Below are positions 1-10,009 of a DNA stretch of 59,580 bases, in pieces. Under the pieces are notes generated by a model. That model made no database searches. It saw only the letters and a list, made by a program, of their open reading frames with translations, and was not told the origin of the DNA. The position numbers and the translations under genes were made by a program. How positions within the stretch are numbered: position 1 is the first letter of the stretch; every line of letters begins with the position of its first letter. The stretch comes from Acidobacteriota bacterium (GTDB lineage: Bacteria > Acidobacteriota > Terriglobia > Bryobacterales > Bryobacteraceae). The stretch is taken from contig QHXW01000189.1 in NCBI GenBank assembly GCA_003223115.1, forward strand, positions 1 through 59,580, in the 5' to 3' direction.

Positions 1-141
1 CTTCTGATAATCGGCGTTGTAGAGCCGCTCGATGGCCTGGTTGATCTCCGCGTCCAAGCCGTCCGCGGCGGGCGACGCGAGTGGAAATAAACCCGCCACA
101 CTGACTAACAACAGGACCCCCCGCCAGCTTTTCAAAATCAT
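1..141 (-). CDS. Secreted protein, N-terminal part only
   Basis: Only the first 47 codons lie in the window; the gene runs off the left edge. The visible protein starts MILKSW, has a hydrophobic core rich in V, L and G, and ends the leader at an ASPAAD-like site, so it is a probable Sec signal peptide. The mature part begins with an acidic helix containing AIERLYNADYQK, of the kind that opens TPR-type proteins, but too little is visible to name a family. An in-frame ATG at 150 directly abuts the glnE stop codon and would add three residues; I preferred 141 because the basic residue then sits at the start of the leader. It is almost certainly co-transcribed with glnE. Confidence 0.6.
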   Translation of the reverse strand, partial: MILKSWRGVLLLVSVAGLFPLASPAADGLDAEINQAIERLYNADYQK

Positions 142-150
142 TTGCCCCAT

Positions 151-3000
151 TTAGCCGAAAATCCGGTCAAAGAACTGCCTCGTGCCCTCGCGAATCCGCG
201 CCAATTGAGCATCCAGGCTGCGATCGTGGAGGTGTTCGGGAGTCCATCGATCCGCCAGTTCCCTGAGAACCCGCGTCTGTTCGGGAGCGCTCGGCAGGTT
301 CCCTTCGGCGTGCCCGGCGGAAATTCTCAAACCGTGATCAACGGCACGATAAAAGGTGGCGGTGTCGCGCAGAAACTCGGCGTCCTCCCGGTCCAGATGG
401 CCCATTTTCTCAATCACGTCGATGCGCGCCGGCGTATTCAACACTTTATAGAAGATCCCGGCTCCCTTCAGCCGCAAGTACATCAGAACGAAATCGATAT
501 CATAATATCCGCCGCGGCCCGCCTTGAGCGGATTGCGCACCCCCTGCTCTTTTTCTAGACGTGCGCGCATCTGGGCGAGTTCCTTGCGGGAACGGCCGCT
601 TTGCCCGTAGCGCCGCCAGTCCACATCCTGGAGTTCATGCAAAAAATCCGTTGCTCGTGCGATATTGCCAGCCACTCCGCGCGATTTCATGTAAGCGATA
701 CCCTCCCAAGCTTCGGCCCGTTTGGAAAAGTAATCTTTATAACCGGATTCGGACTGGACCAGCGCCCCTTCGCGGCCGTTCGGGCGCAGACGCGTGTCCA
801 CAGTGAAAATCACGCCCTGTCCGGTGTAGGCGCTGATCACGTGGATCATGCGCTCGGCCACACGGGTCCAAAATAGTTGTTCGCTTGAATCGGCATCAGG
901 CAGCACGAAAACCAGGTCCGCGTCCGATGCCAGATCGAATTCCCGCATACCCAGCCGGCCGAGCGCGATCACCACCATCTGGTCCACCGGTTTGTAGCTG
1001 CTGGCCGAGGGAGGCGTGGCGCCTTTGGTGTCTTCGAGAGCGATGTGATAGGCCGCGGCAATGACGGCATCGGCCAGGTCGGATGTGTGGGCTAGCGTGT
1101 CGAAGATCGGCGTGCGCAGAAAAACACTCTGGCATTGAATCCGCAGCATCTGACGCGTGTAGAACCGGCGAAGCTCGGTCGAATCATCGGGCGATTCGCT
1201 GTCGAGCTGAAATTCAGGCGAGTCGCACGCCCGGGAAACTTCGTCAAGCAGCTCCGGGTGCCGGATGAGCTGGTCGGCAAAATATTGGCTGTGCTCGAAC
1301 AGATCGATGGCGCAATCCGCCAGGCGAGAGTTGGAGTTCAGTTGCTCCAGCCATTCCGGATTCACCAGCATTTTTTCGAGAAAATGTTCGAAGCGATCGC
1401 GCCCCCTGCGCAGGTTGGCCTGGTTCAAGACTTGAGCCAGGCGTGGTGCTCGCTGATCCAGAAAGCGCATGAGATTGCTGGCGGTCACGACATGCTCTTC
1501 TACAGTCGGCTCGATCTCACCCGCGAAATCTTCAGGCGGCGCCGGACTGTAATACATGGGTCTCTGAGCATGAATGACACGCTCGTAAAGTTCCTGCACC
1601 TCCTCGAGGTGATCGTCCAGCGCGCGCGCGAGCGTATCGGCGGAGGCGATGCCGTGATTCGCGCTTGCCGGCATCCGGCGCGCCAGAATCTCGAGCGCTT
1701 CAGGATCATCGGTCAGCGTGTGGGTCTGGCGGTCTTCGTCAAACTGCAGGCGGTGTTCGAGATTCCGAAGGAATTGATAGGCAGACGCCAGACGCGCGTA
1801 TTCCCATCCTGATAAAAGACTCTTGTCCCGCAGCCGGAAGAGCGCGAACAACGTGCCGCCGTGGCGCACCCAGGCTTCCCGTCCGCCGTGCAGCCTCTGC
1901 AGGCACTGCACCAGAAATTCAATGTCGCGAATCCCGCCGCGGGTCAGCTTGATATCCAGGCCCGCATCCACCTTCTTGGCAGCCAGCTTTTCGTGAATTC
2001 TGGCGCGGGTTTCCGAAACAGCTTCGACGGCGTGGAAATCGAGAGTCGTGGAATAGATCAGCGGCTCGACAAATTCCAGCAGCTCGCGGCCCGTGTCCGG
2101 CTCCCCGGCCGACACGCGGGCTTTGATGAGCATCTGCAGCTCCCAATCTCGCGCGCGGTGCTTGTAGTAATTCACGGCGCCTTCGAGCGAGATGCACACT
2201 TCGCCCAGGCGGCCGTCTGGCCGTAGCCGCAAATCCACGCGATAGCACTGGCCTTCCGGCGTGTATGTCGAAAGAAGTTCCGTGTAGCGGTTTGCAATCT
2301 TCTTGAAGAATTCTTTGGTGCTGATGGGCTGCGGGCCATTGGTTTCGCCCGCGCCCGAGTACACGAACATCAAATCAATGTCGGAGCTATAGTTCAACTC
2401 GCGGCCGCCGAGTTTTCCCAGGGCGATCACCGACAAACCGCACTCGCGCGGACGGCCGTGAGCGTCCATCATTTGCGGCGTGCCGTGGCGCAGCACCAGC
2501 TCCGCGCGGATCCTCCGGTAGGTGAGATCGAGCACCGCGTCGGCCAGGTTCGAGAGCTCTTCAGTCACATCCGCCAGCGACCCGAGTCCCAGCACATCAC
2601 GCAGCACAATGCGCAAAAGCTGCTGGCGGCGGAAGCGCGCCAGATCAATGGGCGGGGGCACGGCGTCGGGACCAGTGCCGTGGTCCAGGAGAAACGCCGC
2701 CAGCCGGTCCTCATATTCCTCGGCTGACAGCACGTGGTGCAGCTTGCCCGAAACTACCAGTTGCAGCAGCCACTCGGGATACCGCAGCACGGTTTCGGAG
2801 AGAAACTTGCTGTACGAGAAAATGGTGATCAGATAGCTCAGCGCAGTGGGCGAGTTGGAAAGGCGGTCGAAGCCGCCGGGATTTTCAATGCGCAGACGCT
2901 CGAGAACAATGACTTCCGGCAGCCCGCCGGCAAGCCGGTTTAGTTGGTCGCGAGCGCGGCTGGGGTTTCGGAATTCGATCTCTTCAATAATGCGCGGCAT
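151..3000 (-). CDS. glnE: Bifunctional glutamine synthetase adenylyltransferase / adenylyl-removing enzyme
   Basis: GlnE attaches and removes AMP on a tyrosine of glutamine synthetase according to nitrogen status, in the cytoplasm. The 949-residue length is normal for the family. Both nucleotidyltransferase halves are visible. The N-terminal adenylyl-removing half has GKLGGRELNYSSDIDL with D207 and D209. The C-terminal adenylylating half has ALGRLGMREFDLASDADL with D693 and D695. Each half is followed by the characteristic RLRPxGRxG segment. The likely target is the GlnA encoded at 8456-9865, which keeps the modifiable Tyr397. The gene is transcribed divergently from the decayed gene at 3077, and the secreted-protein gene follows it without a gap. 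The start is the ATG at 3000; no strong ribosome site is seen. Confidence 0.96.
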   Translation of the reverse strand: MPRIIEEIEFRNPSRARDQLNRLAGGLPEVIVLERLRIENPGGFDRLSNSPTALSYLITIFSYSKFLSETVLRYPEWLLQLVVSGKLHHVLSAEEYEDRLAAFLLDHGTGPDAVPPPIDLARFRRQQLLRIVLRDVLGLGSLADVTEELSNLADAVLDLTYRRIRAELVLRHGTPQMMDAHGRPRECGLSVIALGKLGGRELNYSSDIDLMFVYSGAGETNGPQPISTKEFFKKIANRYTELLSTYTPEGQCYRVDLRLRPDGRLGEVCISLEGAVNYYKHRARDWELQMLIKARVSAGEPDTGRELLEFVEPLIYSTTLDFHAVEAVSETRARIHEKLAAKKVDAGLDIKLTRGGIRDIEFLVQCLQRLHGGREAWVRHGGTLFALFRLRDKSLLSGWEYARLASAYQFLRNLEHRLQFDEDRQTHTLTDDPEALEILARRMPASANHGIASADTLARALDDHLEEVQELYERVIHAQRPMYYSPAPPEDFAGEIEPTVEEHVVTASNLMRFLDQRAPRLAQVLNQANLRRGRDRFEHFLEKMLVNPEWLEQLNSNSRLADCAIDLFEHSQYFADQLIRHPELLDEVSRACDSPEFQLDSESPDDSTELRRFYTRQMLRIQCQSVFLRTPIFDTLAHTSDLADAVIAAAYHIALEDTKGATPPSASSYKPVDQMVVIALGRLGMREFDLASDADLVFVLPDADSSEQLFWTRVAERMIHVISAYTGQGVIFTVDTRLRPNGREGALVQSESGYKDYFSKRAEAWEGIAYMKSRGVAGNIARATDFLHELQDVDWRRYGQSGRSRKELAQMRARLEKEQGVRNPLKAGRGGYYDIDFVLMYLRLKGAGIFYKVLNTPARIDVIEKMGHLDREDAEFLRDTATFYRAVDHGLRISAGHAEGNLPSAPEQTRVLRELADRWTPEHLHDRSLDAQLARIREGTRQFFDRIFG

Positions 3001-3076
3001 GGGGCATCACGACCCGGTGACGGGTCAGATCGACACAAAGCCAAGGGTGATTATAGCGTCAGCATCGCGGCGGGGC

Positions 3077-5212
3077 ATGTTCCGGGCACAGGTTGCGTTA
3101 TGTTTCCTGGTGACGGTGTGTACGGCTGTGGCTGCGCCGCTGAAGTATCAGGACATCTTCGGCTCGGGGACCACCACCAACGTTTCGGCCGGCACAGCTG
3201 ACGCGGCGGGGAACGTGTATCTCACCGGTTGGACGACGTCCCCTTCGCTGCCGGTAACGCCGGACGCATTCCAGAAGAACTTTATTCAGAGCCAATGCGG
3301 AACTAATTATCACCCAGGACCAAATGGAAGCCCAGGACAGTCCTTTCCTATTCCCTGCGCACACGCCTTCATAGCCAAGATCGCGGCGGATGGCGCCAGC
3401 CTTGTGTACTTAACGTACTTAGGTGGTGAACTCACCGACTACGTCAACGCGATTGCCGTTGACGCCGCCAGTAACGTCTACGTGACGGGCACCACGTCTT
3501 CCACAACCTTTCCGGTTAGTTTATTTGCCTACCGGTAGAAGCCTGGCAGTGGATTTGTCACAAAGCTGAGCGCCGATGGCAGTGCCCTATTGTTTTCGAC
3601 TTATTTCGACGGCGGCGGAGGCCAGGCCATCACATTCGACGCGTCGGGCAACGTGTATGTGGCGGGCGGCGCTGATGGACCCGAATTTGACACCACGCCA
3701 GGCGCGTTTCAATCCAAGCGCTACATTGGCCATGGCGATGCGTTCGTTTTCAAACTGAACCCGTTCGGCACGCGTCTGCTGTATTCGACGCTAGTAGGCG
3801 GTACGTTTGATGAGGCGGCAGATTCGCTTGCCGTGGACCAGCAGGGTAACGCTTATATCGCAGGCTTTACGGCATCAGTCCCGGCCTACGCACACCTTGC
3901 CGGTCCGGAGGGCTTTACACCGTTTCCGACCACACCTGGCGCCTATTACCATCCGGGTTGACCGCTCCGACGTATTCGTCACCAAAATCAACGCGACGGG
4001 CACGGCTTTGGTTTATTCGGTACTCATGGGCGGTTCCGGATTTGAATGGCTTGTCGGACTCTTTGTTGACGGCGACGGCTCCGCGTATTTTGCAGGTTAC
4101 GGTACGCCCGATTTTCCGCTGACGCCTGGAGCCTTTGACTCAGGTTACAGCGGCGGCTTTGCGGGCAAGCTGAGCGCCGATGGATCGCAGCTCCTGTACT
4201 CCACTCATCTGGGCGGCACCTGGCTGCGGGATGCGGAGCTGGCATGAGTAGATTCGCTTGGGCGCGCGGTGGTTATTGGATCGAGCATGAATCCCCGTTT
4301 CCCTACAACACCCGACTCGCTCATACCCTGCTTTCCAGAGAGGGACCCGAGCTACTATCCGCCGTGGCCGTTTGTGACGAAGTTCAATGCTTCGGGAACG
4401 GCGCTGGTTTACTCGAGCTTTCTCCGTAGGCGTCCGGTGGCTCACGATTCTTCGGGCAATTTGTATCTCCCCAGCGACACCGCGATCCTGGAGCGCGTCA
4501 ACATCAGCACCCCTCTCCCGCCGGGGCCTCGCTGTGTCACAAATGCCGCCAGTTTTTGGGGCACTGCAGTGTCGCCGGGCGAGATTGTCTCCTTATTCGG
4601 ACCCTCGATTGGCCCCGATACGCCCGCCACGCTCGAACTGGATGATGCCGGGCGTGTTTCAAGCCGGCTTTCGGAAATTCGTGTGCTGTTTAATGCAATG
4701 CCGGCTCCCTTGCTTTACGTTTCAAAGAACCAGATCAATGCTGTCGTGCCGTTCGGCGTCGCGGGACTGTCTCAGGTCAGCATCCAGAGATCGAAAGGAA
4801 CGGCGCGTCGGATTTGCCACGCTTGCACGCCCCGGTCGTGGAGTCCGCACCCTGAGTCTTCTCGGGACCTTCGGGCGCTTTCGCCATCAATCAAGACGGC
4901 ACAGTCAACTCTAGGGAGCATCCAGCCGCGCGGCACTCCGTTGTGTCGATATTCTTGACGGGCGCAGGCCTCATGACGCCCGTGCCGGCTGATGGCACAG
5001 TCCCGAAACTGCCATATGCCAAGATTGCACTTCGGGTCTTAATCGATGGTGACGCCGAAATTCTGTACGCGGGCGATGCACCGAGTCTGGTGGAGGGCTT
5101 GGTGCAGATCAATTTTCGATTGCCTGAACTTGCCAGAGACGGCCTGACGCCACTGCAAATTCAAATAGGAAATTACTGGGACACCAGCTTTCCTCAAATC
5201 TGGATTCGCTAA
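3077..5212 (+). pseudogene. Decayed SBBP-repeat secreted protein with Solibacter-type C-terminal domain
   Basis: The reading starts with a signal peptide (MFRAQVALCFLV...) at 3077 and continues with beta-propeller-like repeats. Typical pieces are ITFDASGNVYVAG, FVTKLSADGSALLFST and FPTTPGAF, as in SBBP-repeat proteins. The end resembles the C-terminal domain I know as TIGR03437 (TNAASFWGTAVSPGEIVSLF, then LYVSKNQINAVVPFGVAG). The gene is broken many times. There is an in-frame TAG at 3536-3538 with the same frame resuming after it, a frameshift near 3955, an in-frame TGA at 4245-4247 again followed by the same frame, and at least two more shifts between about 4790 and 4900. The last stop is at 5210-5212. 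Neighbouring genes are intact, so decay is more likely than poor sequence. Its role was probably extracellular or on the cell surface; no enzyme motif is seen. Confidence 0.8.
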
Positions 5213-5228
5213 GCGACGGCTAAGCACG

Positions 5229-5318
5229 TTACGCCAGCTCCGATTCCAGCATGATTTCGTCGCCCACGCGCGCCAGTCCAGCCTGCACTACAGCGGCGTA
5301 GAAGCCGCCCATGGCCCA
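5229..5318 (-). pseudogene. Truncated duplicate of the MOSC-gene 3' end
   Basis: Bases 5231-5318 match 7896-7983, the end of the intact MOSC gene, at 80 of 88 positions by my count. The minus strand reads MGGFYAAVVQAGLARVGD... to ...ESELA and ends in TAA at 5229-5231. The intact gene has LGGFYAAVVQAGLVRVGD and ESEMA. Only about 29 codons remain, with no start and no upstream domain. The similarity breaks off sharply at about 5318, just before the decayed gene at 5344. This marks a duplication or insertion boundary. Confidence 0.8.
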
Positions 5319-5343
5319 TCCTGCACTAGCTAGTAATGACCCC

Positions 5344-7768
5344 ATGAAGGCTGTCGCCAGGGGAACCAGCCAGCGGCTCCTGCGCGCGGCGCTTGAAGCA
5401 ACACTGCTCGTTCTCGTAGCACCCGTCGCACCTGCGGCTCAGCCGCCGACGCCGACAGTGTGGTTCGCGCCGCTCGATCCGATGTTCCGCCCCTGGGCAG
5501 GCTACGGCGGCTCGATCGATTACCTCGACCTGTTTAGCGCTTCCGCACCCTGGGCGACAGCAGCCGCTCACGTGCAAGTCTTCAAGATCTACGCCACCCT
5601 GGTGGATTACCTCACCGATGACCAACTGCGACGTATGTTTGCAGATCTGGATCGGCGCAACATCGCGCTCGCCGTGGAATTCGGTCCGCTGGTGCCCGAG
5701 AACTGCGGCTTTGGAATCGAAGGATTCAACGGCGAAGATGCGCTCCAGCTGGCCACGCGCATCCAGCAGACCGGGGGAACGCTACGCTATATCGCCAGGG
5801 ACGAACCGTATTACTTTGCCCGCATCTACAGTGGCAACAACGCCTGTCGCTGGAGCGCGCAAAGGATTGCAGCCAACGCCTTGGCGCAGATTGCCGTCAT
5901 CCGGCAAATCTTCCCGGAAGTGCAGGTGGGCGATATCGAACCGTTTCCCACGCAGAACGAACTCAACAGCAGCGGCTGGACGGTGGGATTTCGAGCCTGG
6001 TTGGACGCATGGAAAGAGGCCGCTGGCGTTCTTCCATGCCGACATCGCCTGGGACAGCACGGGCTGGCAGCACAGTATCGATGTTCTCCACCGTTACCCG
6101 GCCGAGCAAAAGATTCCTTTCGGGATTATCTTATCTACAACGGTTTTGGGCAACGAAGCCACGGATGCAGATTGGCTCAACCACGCCGCAAGCCATTTCA
6201 CGGACTATGAATCACACGGCGGCGCGCCACCGGAGCAAGTCGTCTTTCAATCCTGGCATCCACTACCCAAACATCTGCTGCCTGAAACCGGCCCGGCGAC
6301 GTTCACTCATCTGATCAATCCCTACTTTCGCCGCGGACACAGTTGACGATTTCCGGCGATGCGCAGCACGTTTTGGGGCAAACCGATGGATAGCGCGAAC
6401 AACCCAGTGGCAGGCGCGATTGCACTCACCGCCTTACCATTGAATGGGCCGGGTATATAGTAACGGACTACGTTATCAGCGGTGTGGTTCCCACGGGGCA
6501 GCCACTGCTCTGGTGGGTGTGCGGGTGAATGGCGAGTGCGGATGTCACGGCGACAGCGACGTGACGCTCTATCGCTTCAGATACACCGACAATGCGTCCA
6601 CAGCGGTGGCCCAGCGAGATTTCACGAACGGACTGGACGAGTGGGGGATGGTTGGAACGGCGCAGGCGGTGCTCGAAGCAGGCAGCGCAGGGACTGGTCC
6701 GGGCCTGCACATCACGGCGCAACCGGGGCGGCGTGCGCTGCTCAACTCCACCAGTTTTTCTGTAACACCCGGCTCGCCGTATACATTGCGCATCACTGCA
6801 CGTTTGACGCCCGATTCGGCGGAAAGCGGCTAGTTCGGTATCTTTTTTCTTGCCGGGCCTGAGGTGGCAAGGCACGTCCTGCAGTTTCACGCTGCCACCA
6901 TCACCCTGGGAGAGACCGCCAGCGGCACCGATGGATCATACGCGAGGGCTTTCCCGGCGCTCGACGGCGCTGCGTACAGAATTGACGCGGCGTACGCAGG
7001 TAGCGACGGGAGGTGGCCTGCGGCTGGCCGTCTATTTTTGCAAATGGTGCCATCAGTGGCGGCGAACGGCGTGGTCAATGCTGCGAACTATGCTGGCGGT
7101 GCCGTCTCTCCGGGCGAGATCGTCACGGTATTCGGCGAGCTGATGGGCGAGCCGCTCCTAACGACCCTCGAACTGAATGCCGCTGGCTCGCTGGCGCGCG
7201 AGCTTTTCAACACACGCCTGCTATTCGACGGAATCGCAGCCCCGCTCATCTACGCCTCTTCCAGGCAGATCAGTGCCATCGTGCCATACGGCGTCGCAGG
7301 AAAACTAGCCACCTCGACGACGGTCGAATACCTGGGCTTCCCGTCGGCCGCCGTTCAGCTTCCAGTTAACCGCGAGCGCTCCAGGCTTGTTCAATCTGGA
7401 TGCCTCGGGCCAAGGCGCGGGCGCCATCCTGAACCGGGATTACTCGGTGAACTCGCCGTCACGGCCGGCGGCGCGCGGCTCAAGCGTGATGATCTATGCC
7501 ACGGGCGAAGGCGAGACCGATCCTCCGGGCGCCGACGGTCAGATCACCGGTACGCTCTTACGCAAGCCAAGGCTTCACGTTGCAGCATCCATCGGCGGCA
7601 TAACGGCCGACGTCCTATATGCAGGCGCGGCGCCAGGCCAGGTTACAGGGCTGCTGCAAGTGAATGTGCGAGTCCCGGAGTCTGCTCCAACCGGGCGCGG
7701 CAGTCCCAGTGGTATTGATCATCGGAGCAGCCAGTTCACAGCCGGGCGTGACAATGGCCGTTCGGTAG
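5344..7768 (+). pseudogene. Decayed secreted TIM-barrel-like protein with Solibacter-type C-terminal domain
   Basis: A signal peptide (MKAVARGTSQRLLRAAL..., alanine/valine-rich core) opens at 5344. It is followed by about 220 readable residues that look like a sugar-hydrolase-type barrel (TVWFAPLDPMFRPWAGYGG, RYIARDEPYYFARIYSGN), without a family I can name. The reading frame then breaks near 6020, 6345 and 6470. An in-frame TAG lies at 6831-6833 with the same frame continuing, and more shifts occur near 7375 and 7695. The last third is a TIGR03437-like domain (VVNAANYAGGAVSPGEIVTVFG, then QISAIVPYGVAGK, then DVLYAGAAPGQVTGLLQVN), ending in MAVR and TAG at 7766-7768. Six or more lesions make it a clear pseudogene. 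It shares its C-terminal domain with the neighbour at 3077, so both probably belong to one expanded family. Confidence 0.8.
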
Positions 7769-7893
7769 GGGTTAGGAGAACGCCGGCCCGGCGCCATCAC
7801 GCTGCTGCGGGTTTCGACCCCGCTGCAAATTCATCAGACGGTTCTCGCCGGCTGAGGTAGGTCCTTTCTGATTTTGGATTCACTGATGCGAGT

Positions 7894-8388
7894 TCACGCC
7901 ATCTCGGACTCCAGCATGATTTCGTCGCCCACGCGCACCAGGCCAGCCTGCACTACGGCCGCGTAGAAGCCGCCCAGGGCCCAGCGGGGCGATGTGTGGT
8001 CGCCGTCTCTCACCTGCTTGTCGTAGATTTCGCGCTTGATCTCCGGACCATAGATATCCTGCGTGGCGCAGGGCGCGCGAAGCTTTGTAAGCTCGATGAC
8101 GGCCGAACCGACGCGGTAACGCTGCCCCGTCCGCAGCAGCCGCCGGTCGAGCCCGAGCGTAGTGAGGTTCTCGCCCATGGCTCCGTGAAACACCGGATAG
8201 CCGCGCTTCACCAGTTGATCGATGCTTTCGGCGGTCATCAGGAGCACGGCTTGTTGCGGGCCGCCGTGGATTTCCGGATGCGCATGGCCATCGCCCTCAA
8301 TACCGAGAGGCGTAAGCACCGCCTCCATGACGGGCCGTTTGGGGACGCCGCCGCCCGAAATGCTGATCTGGACTATGGTGCCGGTCAA
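7894..8388 (-). CDS. MOSC-domain protein (YiiM-like)
   Basis: MOSC domains bind molybdenum cofactor or transfer sulfur from a cysteine; small stand-alone forms are often linked to detoxification of N-hydroxylated compounds. The sequence shows GTIVQISISGGGVPK, then GIEGDGHAHPEIHGGPQQAV, then GAMGENLTTLGLD, and the conserved cysteine in LRAPCATQDIYG. The open frame extends upstream into glnA, but family alignment begins around TGTIVQIS, so I placed the start at a TTG at 8388 (164 residues). No good ribosome site is visible and the start is uncertain. The gene follows glnA by 67 bp on the same strand. A truncated copy of its 3' end lies at 5229-5318. Confidence 0.82.
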   Translation of the reverse strand: MTGTIVQISISGGGVPKRPVMEAVLTPLGIEGDGHAHPEIHGGPQQAVLLMTAESIDQLVKRGYPVFHGAMGENLTTLGLDRRLLRTGQRYRVGSAVIELTKLRAPCATQDIYGPEIKREIYDKQVRDGDHTSPRWALGGFYAAVVQAGLVRVGDEIMLESEMA

Positions 8389-8455
8389 GCGAGTCGAACA
8401 GGCATTCGCCGTGTGTCCGTTATTGACGAACTGGCGGAAAAACCTGCTCCGGTTC

Positions 8456-9865
8456 TTACACGTCGTAATACAACGCGAACTCGTAGGGATGCGGACGCAG
8501 ACGCACGGCGTCGGCCTCGTTTTTGCGCTTGTAATCGATGAAAGTCTCGAGCAGTTCTTCGGTGAAGACATCGCCTTTCAAAAGGAAACCGTGATCGTCT
8601 TCCAGACAGCTCAGCGCTTCCTCGAGCGACGCCGGCATGGACGGAACACTCTTCATCTCCTCGGGCGACAGATCGTAAATATCCTTGTCCAGCGGCTCGC
8701 CCGGATTAAGTTTGTTCAACACGCCGTCGAGTCCCGCCATCAGCATCGCCGCGAAAGCCAGATAAGGGTTGGCTGCCGGGTCGGGCGGGCGGAACTCCAC
8801 GCGCTTCGCCTTGGGGCTGGCGGAGTACATGGGAATGCGGCACGCCGCCGAACGGTTGCGCCGCGAGTACGCCAGATTCACCGGCGCTTCGTAACCGGGC
8901 ACCAGGCGTTTATAGCTGTTCGTGGTGGGTGCAATGATGGCCGACAACGCCCGCGCGTGCTTCAGCAAGCCCCCGATGTACCACAGCGCGGTCTGGCTCA
9001 AACCGGCATACAGGTCGCCGGCAAACAGCGGCGTACTGCCCTTCCAGATGCTCTGGTGTGTGTGCATTCCGCTGCCGTTATCGGCGAACAGCGGCTTCGG
9101 CATGAATGTCACGGTCTTGCCGTACTGATTGGCCACGTTGCGGATGATGTACTTGTACAGCATCATGTTGTCGGCGGATTTCACCAGCGTGTTGAACCGC
9201 TGATCGATCTCGCACTGCCCGCCGGTCGCCACTTCGTGGTGATGGCACTCAATCACCATGCCGCACTTCTCCATGGTCTGCACCATTTCACTGCGCAGAT
9301 CCTGATGGTGATCTGTGGGCGGCACCGGAAAATAGCCTTCCTTGTAACGCGGCCGGTAACCCAGGTTGTCCTTCTCGCGGCCGGAGTTCCAGCGGCCCTC
9401 GTCAGCGTCTATGAAATAGAAACCGGAGTGCTGGTTCTGATCGAAGCGCACATTATCAAAAATGAAGAATTCGGCTTCCGCGCCGAAGTACGCTATCTCG
9501 CCCACGCCCGTGTTCTTCAGATACAACTCGGCCTTCTTTGCGATCCACCGGGGGTCGCGCTCGTAGTGCTGCTTGGTGATGGGATCGATCACGTCGCCGA
9601 GCATGACCAGCGTCGGGGTTTCGGCGAACGGGTCCAGGAAAGCCGTCGTCGGATCCGGCACCAGCAGCATGTCGCTTTCATTAATGGCCGCCCAGCCGCG
9701 GATGCTGGATCCATCAATTCCGTAGCCGTCTTCAAACGAACCGGGCGACAGTTCGCTGATGGGATACGACACGTGATGCTGCAGGCTTGGAATATCGGTG
9801 AAACGCAGGTCTAGCTGCCGGGCCTCGTTCTTCTTGGCAAACTCCAACACTTCTTGCGGCTTCAT
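8456..9865 (-). CDS. glnA: Glutamine synthetase, type I (adenylylatable)
   Basis: GlnA makes glutamine from glutamate, ammonia and ATP as a cytoplasmic dodecamer. The 469-residue length is standard for GSI. Visible signatures are [11 protein letters not shown] near residue 48, [10 protein letters not shown] near 128, [10 protein letters not shown] near 263, the ATP-binding region [10 protein letters not shown], and [11 protein letters not shown] near 335. The adenylylation site is present as [10 protein letters not shown], with the tyrosine at residue 397 by direct count, the same number as in enteric GlnA. This fits control by the GlnE encoded at 151-3000. GGAGG sits just before the ATG at 9865. 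A possible promoter lies at 9916-9945. Confidence 0.97.
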   Translation of the reverse strand: MKPQEVLEFAKKNEARQLDLRFTDIPSLQHHVSYPISELSPGSFEDGYGIDGSSIRGWAAINESDMLLVPDPTTAFLDPFAETPTLVMLGDVIDPITKQHYERDPRWIAKKAELYLKNTGVGEIAYFGAEAEFFIFDNVRFDQNQHSGFYFIDADEGRWNSGREKDNLGYRPRYKEGYFPVPPTDHHQDLRSEMVQTMEKCGMVIECHHHEVATGGQCEIDQRFNTLVKSADNMMLYKYIIRNVANQYGKTVTFMPKPLFADNGSGMHTHQSIWKGSTPLFAGDLYAGLSQTALWYIGGLLKHARALSAIIAPTTNSYKRLVPGYEAPVNLAYSRRNRSAACRIPMYSASPKAKRVEFRPPDPAANPYLAFAAMLMAGLDGVLNKLNPGEPLDKDIYDLSPEEMKSVPSMPASLEEALSCLEDDHGFLLKGDVFTEELLETFIDYKRKNEADAVRLRPHPYEFALYYDV

Positions 9866-9915
9866 CCATCCTCCACTGACAGGAAATTTGAGCTTGGGGA
9901 AAACTTGAACCCTAC

Positions 9916-9945
9916 ACAGTAACGCTTCGGCGGATATCGAGTCAA
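9916..9945 (-). promoter_or_regulatory. Candidate glnA promoter
   Basis: On the minus strand TTGACT (9940-9945) is followed after 18 bp by TACTGT (9916-9921), giving a five-of-six -35 match and a weak -10. It would produce a leader of about 45 bases before the glnA ATG. No NtrC or sigma-54 element was recognised. Confidence 0.3.
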
Positions 9946-10009
9946 CTAAATAAAGTCAGGCAGCATTGATATGAGATCTCAGGCTCTGGAAGCGCCGTCG
10001 CTGCGCCGT

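Noticed and set aside
4245-4247. In-frame TGA in the SBBP gene as a second selenocysteine codon
   Set aside because: The gene has several other stops and frameshifts, no SECIS-like hairpin follows, and family repeats have no cysteine at this position. It is a nonsense mutation.
8222-9814. Long open frame (530 codons) on the plus strand opposite glnA
   Set aside because: It is the antisense shadow of a highly conserved gene in GC-rich DNA; its translation has no recognisable motif.
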